Shown: piece by piece, positions 22,201 through 31,600 of the stretch
Position numbering within the stretch: the stretch's first letter is position 1
Layout: each line of letters opens with the position of its first letter
Made by a program: the position numbers and the translations under genes
Assembly: GCA_011526095.1 (NCBI GenBank)
Contig: WYBA01000135.1
Span: 1 to 64,000 of the forward strand
From: Myxococcales bacterium
Lineage (GTDB): Bacteria; Myxococcota_A; Polyangia; Haliangiales; Haliangiaceae
DNA length: 64,000 nt
Direction of reading: 5' to 3'
Notes under the pieces: generated by a model
What the model saw: only the letters and a program-made list of their open reading frames with translations
Told to the model about the DNA's origin: nothing
The model's database searches: none

Positions 22201-22466
22201 ATGCGATCGCGGTCCGTGCGGTCGGGGAGGGAGGCAGGTCTCCGGACGCCGTCTCCGACGGCTTCATCGTGCGGGTCGTGGGCTCGCCGGCGGCCCCCGA
22301 TGGTGGTCCCGGCGACGCCGGCGGCGGCCCCGTCGATGGCGCCGCCGGCGGGTGCTGCGAGGCCGGGCGCCAGTCACCGCAGACGGCGGCGCTGGCCGCC
22401 GCGGTGGTCGTCCTGCTGCTGGCGCGACGCCGACGGCTCAGAACGCCGCGCGGACGCCAGCCGTGA
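19227..22466 (+). CDS. secreted FG-GAP/VCBS repeat protein with MYXO-CTERM-like sorting tail
   Basis: 1079 residues. A Sec signal peptide (about 1-25, ending APRVAAADWP) precedes some twelve FG-GAP-like repeats, recognised by DLDGDGxxEVV or DVDGDGxxDVL loops; such DxDxDG loops bind calcium in beta-propellers. A fibronectin III-like domain follows (about 940-1030, GATGYEVAVVIEG to GRRYAIAVRAVGEGGRSP). The C-terminus is a Gly/Ala/Asp linker, GGCCEAG, a hydrophobic helix (AALAAAVVVLLLA) and RRRRLR, the layout of MYXO-CTERM surface-sorting signals. It is probably exposed on the cell surface; its partner is unknown. The 3' end overlaps the convergent beta-barrel gene by 29 bases. Confidence 0.85.
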   Translation: MRGSRHGWGALVAACLALAPRVAAADWPVARHDARRTGAATGTSDLRAPEVFWRVFLGGQVAAAHAAPTFVDGERALAVVAGGRVSMARLDGASLWRSDNLRLSQLEAIVDLDGDGALEVVARSTARVFVLDAATGALRWAQDEGEMGTIGGVRVADLDGDALPDVTVQECMCCQVRSGETGFVYGFAAGAASPTRLWRLPDAHCAGSRSMIVDDLDGDGAPELTIGNGDRILVADGATGAIRASSPDLGSWIAASWCEPYDLDGAGGKELVCALGTPLADAGTGHRVYALRHAAGPDRLELMWSTNVGERDEDLGLSTEPVSDLDGDGQPEVVVSGSLADGSPVTAVIDARTGAVLATLAGEVVVGPAGVEPAERVLLTRAEDQLSAWVFTRGADAPLQRRWLNKYRRVVVTRAWDVAARRPLSGRVAVHDVDGDGARDVLAVNTETTWEVIAHALTSATGAAVRTWRGPADSDVLAAWRWVDDELVLSTTDGSLTALDATLTAPLGGVRAGGYYDAGGWLHLPFAPITGDVDGDGDDELLVTDSRRALRVLEPRDAGRAVPPRPRWERGRSTGPALVPGLGATGTGVVCRTTVPSAVPARELLTALDGNGGVLWETAIGDVVFNDVLVAGLDGDAVPDLIVQWGHAADTAVQTTAFAGSSGLALWSHETAAGPTRFPSGAAIADWDGDGVDDVVFHHYGVRVLSGVDGDEIATSGTSTQHYFLPTLTDVDGDGALDVSLSGGFYPSRTLAHDLSEVVWASTDDDRPYPYAAAVSCPAGPMLVGGSLLHPSRLKVTNQGSATPGAWQSVVLAGGEVFPDDAAAASAGRVGGQLTSVHAHADLTGQGRPSVVVGSSDGWLYALDPCTLTLDFARDFGAPVGAVAFLDANGDDVDEMVVSVADGFLYGLQHGALAAPAGVADIDPAGAPQVDVDELETSGAVGAAWAPVPGATGYEVAVVIEGESYLTAPPWVPVASTTITLDGLAFEDGRRYAIAVRAVGEGGRSPDAVSDGFIVRVVGSPAAPDGGPGDAGGGPVDGAAGGCCEAGRQSPQTAALAAAVVVLLLARRRRLRTPRGRQP

Positions 22467-23748
22467 TCTCGGTGCGCACGTAGCTGGGGTCGTCGACCGA
22501 GCCCTCGAACATCGAGACGTAGTCGGTCTGATCGACGTCGGTGCGCCACTGCGCGACGAGCGCGAACGTGTCCTTGAGGACGTACGAGCCGCGCGCGCCG
22601 AGGCTGACGACCAGGTCGTCACGCGACGGGGCCCCGAGGGCCGGGGTGATGCCGCGGTAGCCGCGAAGGATCAAGTCCACGTTCGCGGTGGCGAGCAGCC
22701 GCGCGCCGAGCTGCTGGTCGACGCGGCCGCCGAGGTGGTGGTCGCGGTAGTAGTTCGCGTTGATCGAGTCGCGGTGCTCCCACGTGTAGCTGCCGACGAC
22801 GCGGCCGGTCGGCGCGTAGCGGTAGCCGAGCTCGGCGCCGAGGTCGGGGGCGTTGTAGCCCTCGCCCGCCGAGTAGCTCGCGTAGGCCCACCCGAGGTGC
22901 GCCTTGACGGTGAACAGCTCGGTGATGACCGTCTGGATGCCCACGCCGCCGCGGATCGGCTGCGCGCTCTGCTTGTAGGCCATCCCGCCGAGGTCGTTCG
23001 AGCCGAGGCCTCCGACGAACGCGTAGTTGAGCTCGGCGAAGAACTTCGTGTACGGGAACAGCCGCCAGTCGCCGCGCAGGCCGAACGAGTTGATCATCCG
23101 GTTCGCGAACGAGCTGTCTCCGTTCTCGAACACGTCGATCTGGTTCTGCCACCGCAGCTCACCGCCGATCTGGCGGCCGCCGGGCTGATACCGGAGGGTC
23201 AGCCCGAGGTGGTTGATGATGCGGTTGTTCTGCTCACCGAGCCCCGCCTCGAAGTTCGTCGGGCGCGTGTCGCGCGTGAAGTCGTTGCTCGCGGTGAACG
23301 CGATCTCACCCTCGGGGTTGGCCGTGACGTGCCCCTTGAGGTCCATGCCCAGGGTGCGCTGCGCGCGGACCCAGTCCTGGGTGGTGAGGTACTCGTCGTA
23401 GCGGAGGCCGCCGCCGAGGCGGTAGTCGAGCTTGCGCTTGGCGGTGACAGGCTCGGACTCGAGCTCGCCGTCCTCGACCAGGAGCGGGTCGACGGGGTCG
23501 TCCTCGACCTCCTTCGCGGCGAGCGAGAACTCGGCGAGCAGGCGGAGCAGACCCGAGCGGTTGGGCAGGCGCTGGGCGTAGAACACGTTATCGGTGAACC
23601 CGACCTCGGCGCCGAGCGTGGGGTGGATGACCGACCCCTCGCCCACGGCGTAGCCCGGGCCCTCCACGACGCTGGCCTCCTGGGCGGAGGCCACGGCCGG
23701 CGCGAGCAGGCCGAGGCCCGAGACCATCACCAGTGCGGAACGCTTCAT
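22438..23748 (-). CDS. outer-membrane beta-barrel protein, candidate exopolysaccharide export pore
   Basis: 436 residues. A signal peptide (MKRSALVMVSGLGLLAPAVASAQ) is followed by a mature part made of alternating amphipathic strands (for example VGSYTWEHRDSINANYYRDH, LAEFSLAAKEVE), ending in RTEITAGVRAAF with the C-terminal Phe typical of proteins folded by the BAM machine. Size and strand number fit a barrel of about 16-18 strands. In Myxococcus xanthus, polysaccharide loci pair short OPX proteins with separate beta-barrel porins (Wzp proteins); since the OPX protein here is also short, this barrel may be its outer-membrane partner. That role is inferred from position and fold only. It follows a gene for a helical secreted protein 29 bases upstream. 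Confidence 0.82.
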   Translation of the reverse strand: MKRSALVMVSGLGLLAPAVASAQEASVVEGPGYAVGEGSVIHPTLGAEVGFTDNVFYAQRLPNRSGLLRLLAEFSLAAKEVEDDPVDPLLVEDGELESEPVTAKRKLDYRLGGGLRYDEYLTTQDWVRAQRTLGMDLKGHVTANPEGEIAFTASNDFTRDTRPTNFEAGLGEQNNRIINHLGLTLRYQPGGRQIGGELRWQNQIDVFENGDSSFANRMINSFGLRGDWRLFPYTKFFAELNYAFVGGLGSNDLGGMAYKQSAQPIRGGVGIQTVITELFTVKAHLGWAYASYSAGEGYNAPDLGAELGYRYAPTGRVVGSYTWEHRDSINANYYRDHHLGGRVDQQLGARLLATANVDLILRGYRGITPALGAPSRDDLVVSLGARGSYVLKDTFALVAQWRTDVDQTDYVSMFEGSVDDPSYVRTEITAGVRAAF

Positions 23749-23777
23749 GATTCAGTGCCTGCCGGTCTGTTCCGCGA

Positions 23778-24365
23778 TCACAGATCTGCGCCGATCGGGG
23801 TGGCCCAGCCGACGTGCTCGATGTCGACGACCGTGCCGCCGAATGGATCGTGCGGGTCTGCGGTCGGGTCGTCCGGGATCGGCGGACCGTCGGTGGTCAC
23901 CTGCGTCGGCCCGATGAAGATGATCTCCTCGCCGATGCAGCCCTCCGCCTCGTCGCGCTCCGAGGTGGCGCGCTCGTGAGCGAGCTTGACCTGGCTGTAC
24001 TGGTGGACCTGCGCGTCGCGGTCGCCGCTCGCGATCGCCTCGGTGAGGTCGTTCTCGGCCGACTCGGCGATGTTGAGGAGCTGCTTGACGGCGAGCAGCT
24101 TCTCGTTGACGCAGTTGAGCTTGATGACGTCCTTGGACTTGCGGGCCGAGCTCTGCAGCTGGAGGACGCGGACGTGGAAGCCCTCCATGGCCGTGAGCAG
24201 CTTCTTCGTCTCCGTGGCCATCTCGCGAGGCGAGAGGTTCGCGGTCGTCTGCCCAGGCAAGTTGACGTCGGGCAAGGCGTCGCCGCCGGCCGGCTGCGCG
24301 TTGAGGAGCCCGCCGCCGAGGCCGACGACGAGGATACCTGCGAGGAGTGCCCTGGCTTTGCGCAT
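23778..24365 (-). CDS. secreted helical protein of unknown function, paired with the beta-barrel gene
   Basis: 195 residues. A signal peptide (MRKARALLAGILVVGLGG) is followed by a helical region (about 45-150) with coiled-coil character (ETKKLLTAMEGFHVRVLQLQ, EKLLAVKQLLNIAESAEND) and two Cys (LNCVN, EGCIG) that could form a disulphide. The tail is acidic and Pro-rich. I do not recognise a named family. It is the first gene of a two-gene unit with the outer-membrane barrel, so a periplasmic role with that barrel is plausible, for example as a plug, clamp or assembly partner. Confidence 0.75.
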   Translation of the reverse strand: MRKARALLAGILVVGLGGGLLNAQPAGGDALPDVNLPGQTTANLSPREMATETKKLLTAMEGFHVRVLQLQSSARKSKDVIKLNCVNEKLLAVKQLLNIAESAENDLTEAIASGDRDAQVHQYSQVKLAHERATSERDEAEGCIGEEIIFIGPTQVTTDGPPIPDDPTADPHDPFGGTVVDIEHVGWATPIGADL

Positions 24366-24495
24366 GGTCCGTCCGTTGGGGAGGCTGGAGGATGTTAGGT
24401 GGGGCGGCGCCCGGAGTCAACTCGCGGAATCCGCTGGGGTTGTCGCCGTCACGGTGCTTGGTTGTCGGCACGGACGGCCGCGTTCATCCCGGTGT

Positions 24496-25494
24496 TCACT
24501 CGCGGCGGCGGGAGCGGCGGCTCTGGGCGGCGCCGAGCACGATCGCCGTCGCGAACCCGGCGAGTTCCTTGGGACCTTCGACGAGCAGCAACTTCCGGGC
24601 GACCTGAACGGGCCGCGGAGGGAGTGTGCGCGCGAGCACCTCGGCGCGACCCGGTAACCACCACGCGGGCGGCGGCCCGTCCGCGAGGACGTGATCGATC
24701 ACGGCGAGGGCCGCGCGCACCGGCCGCCCGATCCGCCACGCGTCGGCCCGGGCGAGCAGCTCCCCGCGCCCGCCGGCGAGCCGGGCGAGCATCCGCCCGG
24801 CGTCGACGAACGACATCAGCGGGACGTACAGCTCGCTGCGGATCATGTGCGCGAGGTGATAAAGCAGCTCGTCGACGGGCTCGAGCCGCAGCGCGCCCGG
24901 CAGGTGCGCGGCAGGGCGGGCGCGGGCGAGGACCTCGTCGTGCGGGATCGCGGCGCGCCCGAGCTGCATCGGGCCGCGGTGGAGATCGATCGCCGCGCCG
25001 CGCCGCTTGAGCGTGATCGCGTGGGTGCGCGGCGCGCGCTGGTTGGCCGGGCCGACGTGCCAGTAGCCGAGCCGCTGGATCGCGGCGAGCGCGCGGTCGG
25101 CGTCGTGCGGCGCGACCAGCAGGTCGACGTCGGTCATCGGGCGCTCGGCCGGGTCGGGGTAGAGCGTGCCGGCGTAGGCGATCCCCTTGAACAGCGCGAC
25201 CGGGATGCCCGCGGCGCCGAGCGCGGCGATCGCCTCGGTCGCCGCCGCGACGGCGCGATCGTGGGTGATCGCGGCGAACGCGTGGTCGCCGCGGTAGCCG
25301 GGCACGCCGTGGGTGTGCGCGAGCGGACCGAGGTCGTGGCGACGGATCCTCGCGGGCGCGGGCAGGCGCGACTGGGTGACCGGCCGGTCCGCGGCGAGCG
25401 CGACGCACAGCTCGACGAGGGCGTCGTCGTCTTCCGCGGGCGCCACGGGGAGCACGGCGCGAGTATGTCCGAACGGGCGGCGAACCTGGTACAT
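24496..25494 (-). CDS. nucleotidyltransferase family protein (NTP_transf_5-like)
   Basis: 332 residues. The central part holds PVALFKGIAYAGTLYPDPAE and RPMTDVDLLVAP, the KG..L...LY...  and (S/T)DxD features of the uncharacterised nucleotidyltransferase family PF14907; the DVD pair would bind the metal. A downstream helical part (DELLYHLAHMIRSELYVPL) is also typical. Members often sit beside PqqD-like and HprK-like genes, including lasso-peptide loci, where some act on phosphorylated peptides. Here it diverges from such a set, with start codons only 10 bases apart. The true start may lie a few codons further in, for example GTG at 25455. Confidence 0.8.
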   Translation of the reverse strand: MYQVRRPFGHTRAVLPVAPAEDDDALVELCVALAADRPVTQSRLPAPARIRRHDLGPLAHTHGVPGYRGDHAFAAITHDRAVAAATEAIAALGAAGIPVALFKGIAYAGTLYPDPAERPMTDVDLLVAPHDADRALAAIQRLGYWHVGPANQRAPRTHAITLKRRGAAIDLHRGPMQLGRAAIPHDEVLARARPAAHLPGALRLEPVDELLYHLAHMIRSELYVPLMSFVDAGRMLARLAGGRGELLARADAWRIGRPVRAALAVIDHVLADGPPPAWWLPGRAEVLARTLPPRPVQVARKLLLVEGPKELAGFATAIVLGAAQSRRSRRRE

Positions 25495-25504
25495 CGTAGG
25501 GGCG

Positions 25505-25774
25505 ATGCGTCGCTACCGACGAAACCCTCACGCCGCCGGCCGCGTGATCGACGGCCTGGCGTTCGTCGTGACGCCCTCGGACAACAAGCTGCACACGCTC
25601 AACGCGGCGGCGACGCGGCTGTGGACCCTGGCGAGCGAGGTCCCGATCACGGCGGCCGACGCGGCCGAGGCCCTGACCGCGACGTACGAGGTCGACGCCG
25701 CCACCGCCGCGACCGACGCGGCCGCGTGCCTCGACGACCTCGTCGCGCGCGAGATCTTCTTCGTCGTCGAATGA
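25505..25774 (+). CDS. PqqD-family small peptide-binding protein (RRE-like)
   Basis: 89 residues, the size of free-standing PqqD proteins. The core GLAFVVTPSDNKLHTLNAAATRLWTLA matches the PqqD strand pair and the LN..A..(I/L)W helix, followed by acidic helices and a final VAREIFFVVE strand. In known systems these winged-helix proteins bind the leader of a precursor peptide and present it to the modifying enzyme. It starts a run of four genes, each overlapping or closely following the last. A peptide that could be its ligand is encoded at 32406-32573. Confidence 0.85.
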   Translation: MRRYRRNPHAAGRVIDGLAFVVTPSDNKLHTLNAAATRLWTLASEVPITAADAAEALTATYEVDAATAATDAAACLDDLVAREIFFVVE

Positions 25775-26475
25775 GCGGACGCCGCGCGGCTCCGCCCGAC
25801 CCCCGCGACGTCGCCGCGACCTACGACGCCGGCGCGGACGGCTACGACGCGCGCCACGCCGCGGATCCGCGTCGCGCGCATCGCGCCGCCACTCTGGACC
25901 GGCTGCAGCTCGCGGCGATCGGCGGGGCGCAGGAGGTGCTCGAGCTCGGCTGCGGCACCGGGCGGCTGCTCGCGCAGGTGACCGCGCCGCGGCGGGTCGG
26001 CGTCGACGTCTCGGCCGGGATGCTTCACCACGCGGCGGCACGCGGCCTCGCGGTGGTCCGCGCCGACGCGCACGCGCTGCCGTTCGCGGACCGCCGGTTC
26101 GACGCGGTGCTCGCCGGCAAGGGCGTGTTCCGCTACCTCGACCCTGGACGGGCCTTCGACGAGTGCGCCCGGGTGCTGCGGCCCGGGGGTCGGCTCGTGG
26201 TTCACCTCTACGGGGGGAGGACGTGGACGATCGCGCGCCGCGCCCCGGCGTCGCGTCGCGCCCGCGTCGATCTGTTCGAGCCTGCTGACGTCGACGAGAT
26301 CGTCGCCCCCGCCGCGGCCGCGGGCCTCGGCGCGGTGGCGATCCACCGGCTCCGCTCGATCCGGGTCCGCCCGTACCTGCTAGAGATCCCGGCATGGATC
26401 GACCGCGCCGTCCCGGCCCAGCTGTGGAGCCACCTCGTGGTCGTGCTCCAGCGCACGTCGGCCGCGGCGCGGTGA
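25771..26475 (+). CDS. class I SAM-dependent methyltransferase
   Basis: 234 residues. VLELGCGTGRLLAQV is motif I, VGVDVSAGMLHHA motif II, and FDAVLAGKGVFRYLDP and ARVLRPGGRLVVHLYGG are the later Methyltransf_11 motifs. The ATG overlaps the pqqD-like stop codon (ATGA), so the two are co-translated. Within this cluster it could methylate the peptide product or a polysaccharide sugar; the fold alone does not tell. The C-terminal quarter is basic and aromatic (RVRPYLLEIPAWID). Confidence 0.85.
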   Translation: MSGRRAAPPDPRDVAATYDAGADGYDARHAADPRRAHRAATLDRLQLAAIGGAQEVLELGCGTGRLLAQVTAPRRVGVDVSAGMLHHAAARGLAVVRADAHALPFADRRFDAVLAGKGVFRYLDPGRAFDECARVLRPGGRLVVHLYGGRTWTIARRAPASRRARVDLFEPADVDEIVAPAAAAGLGAVAIHRLRSIRVRPYLLEIPAWIDRAVPAQLWSHLVVVLQRTSAAAR

Positions 26476-26500
26476 ACGGCGCGGGGGCGCTCGGCGACCA

Positions 26501-27324
26501 ATGACCGTGCCCGACCTCGCGCTCGAGCTCGCCGGCCTCCGCCTGGACGTCGTCGCCGACGACGCGACCGCGCTGGCGCCGCTGCACGCGCGGTGGGCGG
26601 AGGCAGGGGCCGTCGCGCTCGCCAGCGAGACGCCCGACGTGCGGGTCGAGCTCGCGTTCGACGACGAGCTCGGGCGCCGGCCCCACGGCGCCGACTACCC
26701 GGCACTGGCGCGCCGGCTCGACGGCGACCGCCTCCACGTCGAGCGCGCGGATGTCGTCGGCGAGCTCGATCTGGCCGCGACGCCGGCGCGGGCCCGATTC
26801 CGCCTCGCCCGCCACGACCACAGCGTGGAGAGCGCGGTGCGCGTGGCGCTGTCGGTCGGGCTCCCCGCCCGCGGCGCGCTGCTCGTCCACGCATCGGCGG
26901 TCGAGCGGGACGGGATGGCCCAGGTGTTCGCCGGCGTCAGCGGCGCCGGCAAGTCCACGATCGCCGCGATGCTCGACGGCGCCGCCGGCTTCGTCCGGCT
27001 CGCGGACGAGCTGATCGTCGTCGCGCGCGGTGCGCGCGGCGGGTGGACGCTGCACGTGCCGCCGCTGCTCGGGCTACCCGGGCTGCCGCGCGGCGCGGCG
27101 CGCCCGCTCGCGGCGGTCCACCTCATCGCCCAGGCCCCGGACCACCACCGCCACGAGCTCGCGCGGTCGGTCGCGCTGCGAGAGCTGATGCGACACGTCG
27201 TCGTCTACGCGGCCGAACCCCGCACCACCGCGCGCGTGCTCGAGCTCGTCGGCGCCCTCGTCGCGGAGGTGCCGACCGGGCGGCTGCGGTTCGCCAGGAA
27301 CCCCGCGGTGGGCCAGGTGCTAGC

Positions 27325-27328
<4 letters not shown>
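26501..27328 (+). CDS. HprK-like serine kinase domain protein
   Basis: 275 residues. The C-terminal half has LLVHASAVERDGMAQVFAGV then GVSGAGKST (Walker A, about residue 147) and LADELIVV, the HASA...GxSGxGKST...(S/A)DE(L/V) order of HPr kinase-related proteins; the N-terminal HPr kinase domain is absent. Similar stand-alone kinases occur with PqqD-like proteins and nucleotidyltransferases ('HprK-related kinase' systems) and in lasso clusters, where one (PadeK) phosphorylates the C-terminal Ser of the precursor peptide. The candidate peptide in this locus also ends in Ser. Its stop overlaps the radical SAM start. Confidence 0.85.
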
Positions 27329-28557
<1,229 letters not shown>

Positions 28558-28648
28558 TCACCTTCCGCGCACGGACGGGCGCCGGGCGCTCGACCGCGTG
28601 CGCCTTCTGCGCGACACTGCCGTCGACTCAACGCCGAGAGGACTTTCG

Positions 28649-31600
28649 ATGAACGATCAGAGGACGAGCGGGTCGTCCCGTGCGTGGCTGTCTGCGCTGG
28701 CCACCGTCGGGGCGCTGGCCACAGTGACGACCACGGGCTGCGGCGACGGGCCGATCTGCCAGGCGGAGATCCTCGTGGTCATCCGCTCGCCGAACGGGCC
28801 GGTCCTGACCGACGCCAACGTCGAGATGGCCGGCGTGCAGACCGACGTCCGGATCAGCTCGACCGCGGGCGAGGGCAACGAGATCGTCCTCACCGTGCTC
28901 GGCGAGGACGACGCGGCGCTCGGCACCGCCACCGGCACCACCGACGAGAACGGCGACCTCGTGCTCGAGGACGTGACGCTCCCCGCCGGCGCGATCGCGC
29001 TGCGCGCGGCGCTCGACGCCGGCGAGTGCGGCAGCGACGAGGACGAGGTGTCGCTCGACATCGTCGTCGGCGCCGGCTGCGAGCTCGCGCTCGGGGTCGA
29101 GCCCCTCGACAGCGACTACTACGCGCCGCTCGGCGTGCTGAACGCCTCGCTCGACGGCGACGCCGGCGAGGAGGACTTCCAGACCACCGTCGAGGTCACC
29201 GCGCTGCCGGGCGCCGAGGTCGAGCTGCGCGTGCTCGACGGCGGGGTCGAGGCGTCCCTCGGGACGGCGACCGCCGACGACGAAGGGGTCGCGAGCTTCG
29301 AGATCACGCTCGGCCAGGGCCAGCAGTCGCTGCGCGCGGTGTGCGGCACGGTGCTGCCGTCGTCGTCGCTGACGACGACGGTGTTCGTCGACACGATCGC
29401 GCCGAGCTGCGCGATGGCGTACCCGGGGGCCGGCTCGTCGATCACGCCGGGCATGGACCTCGACGACGACCTCGACAACGGCGTCCAGCTCACGCTGACG
29501 GCGACCGCCGAGGGCGGAGACACCGTCGGTGAGACGACGGAGTTCGTCGTCACCGTCGACGGCACGCCGACGACGGTCGCCGGGACGGACGTCGACGTGC
29601 TCGACGAGAGCTCGGCCGACGTCACCATCGATCCGGACGACACCCCGACCACCGCCACGATCGAGTTCGCCACGCAGGACCACGCGGCCAACGGCTGCGC
29701 GGTCGAGGAGACGTACGAGGTCGTGTTCGACGGCTGCGACATCGCGGTGACGTCGCCCACCTCGACCGTCACGGTGGACGCCGACGCGGGCGCCAGCGGC
29801 GTCCAGGTCGACATCGGCCTGGCGGTGTCGACCGCGTGCGCCGGGCGCACGGTCGCCGCGGACTGCGGCCTGGACAACCCCACCGGCGTCGTCGCCGGGG
29901 ACGGCACCGTGTCGCTGCGCGCCGACTGGTGCGTCGCGAGCGTGTGCGACGTGTCCGATGACTGCGTGTTCTCGGTGACCAACACCGCCGGGATCGACAC
30001 CTCGGCCGGCGCGACGATCCGGTTCGACAACGAGGCGCCGATCGTCTCGCTCGACGTGCTGACGCCGGACGTGCCCTGCGGGGCGCAGATCGCGCCCGCC
30101 CAGGACATCGACGCCGGCACGCCCGGCGTCCAGGCGCGGATCCGCGTGATCTCGCCGATCGCGGCGTCGCGGAACCTCGGCCAGACCAGCGGCGCGGGCA
30201 GCCAGTCCTACGACGCCAGCGCGACCGGCGGCGAGGTCGTGGTCACGCTCGACAGCGGCCTCAACACCTTCGTCGGCACCGCGACGGACGCCAGCGGCAA
30301 CGTCGGGACCAGCGCCGCGTGCACCCTCACCCTGGTCGAGATCGCGGTCGGGTTCTCGGCGCCCGCGGACGACGGCGTCGTCGGCGCCGCCGACGGCGTC
30401 GTCGCCGGGGACGACCTGACGTTCACGCTGTGCGGAACGGTCAGCGAGGCCGGCACCACGGTCGACGTCACCGTCGATGGCGGCGCGGCGCTCCCCGCGG
30501 TCGTGACGGGCATGACGTGGTGCGTGCCGGTCACGGTCGCAGAGTCGCCGCCGGCCCACGCCGTCGTCGCGACGGCGACGAGCGGGCTGCGGACCGGCCA
30601 GGCGTCGCTGTCGCTGACGGTCGATCTGAGCGCGCCGGACACGATCGCCAACCTGGCCGTCGTGGCGCGGACGCGCCGGACCCTGAACGCGACGTGGACC
30701 GCGCCGAGCGATGGCGGCGGCCCCGCCGCGAGCTACCTGGTGAAGGTGTCGACGGTCGCCCTCACGGAGGGCAACTTCGACGTCACCGGCGAGGAGGTCG
30801 CCGCGCCCGCTCCGCAGGCGCCCGGCGCGAGCGAGGCGCTGTCGGTCGCGGCGCGGCGCGCGGGCACGGCCTACTGGCTCGGCGTCGCGGCGGTCGACGC
30901 GGGCGGGAACCGCGGCCCCGCGGCGATCGTCGGACCGGTCACGCCCGCGTTCGACGCGACCGCGGCGATCCTGCCGCCCGACACGACCGGCAACGCCCGC
31001 ATGGGGCACGCGATAGTGCACGGCCGGTTCAACGACGACGGCTTCGACGACGTCGCGGTGGCCGCGCCGTTCGTCACGATGGGCGGCGTGACCTCCGCCG
31101 GCGTCGTCTACGTGTACTTCGGCTCGGCGACGGGCATCGGCGACGTCCCCGACGTGGTGATCGCCGGCCGCGACGCCAACGGCTCGTTCGGCTCGGCGCT
31201 CGCGGTCGTGCGGTGGTCGAGCGCGAGCCGCGACGACCTGGTCGTCGGCGAGCCGTTCGCCGACAACACCAACGGTCGGGTCTACGTGTTCGAGGGAGGC
31301 CCGACGTTCGTCTCCGGCGTCGCCGACACGAGCGACGCCGACCGCGTGATCCGCGTCGACGGCGACGCGAACTACTACACCGGGGGCGGGCTCGGCTTCG
31401 CGCTCGCGGGGCTCGACTTCGACGGCGACGGCACCGAGGATCTGGCGATGGCCTCGGTCGTCGCCGGCAGCGGCGACGGCGCGGTGTCGATCCTCTACGG
31501 CGGAACGGTGACCACGCCCGTGGTCGAGCTGAGCAACCTCGACGCGACGGGGATGGGCGGCGCCGTGGTCCACCTGATCGAGGATCCGAACGCGGTGAAC

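Noticed and set aside
22300..22466. PEP-CTERM/exosortase sorting signal on the FG-GAP protein
   Set aside because: There is no PEP motif, and a Cys pair precedes the hydrophobic helix, which fits MYXO-CTERM better; no exosortase gene was seen.
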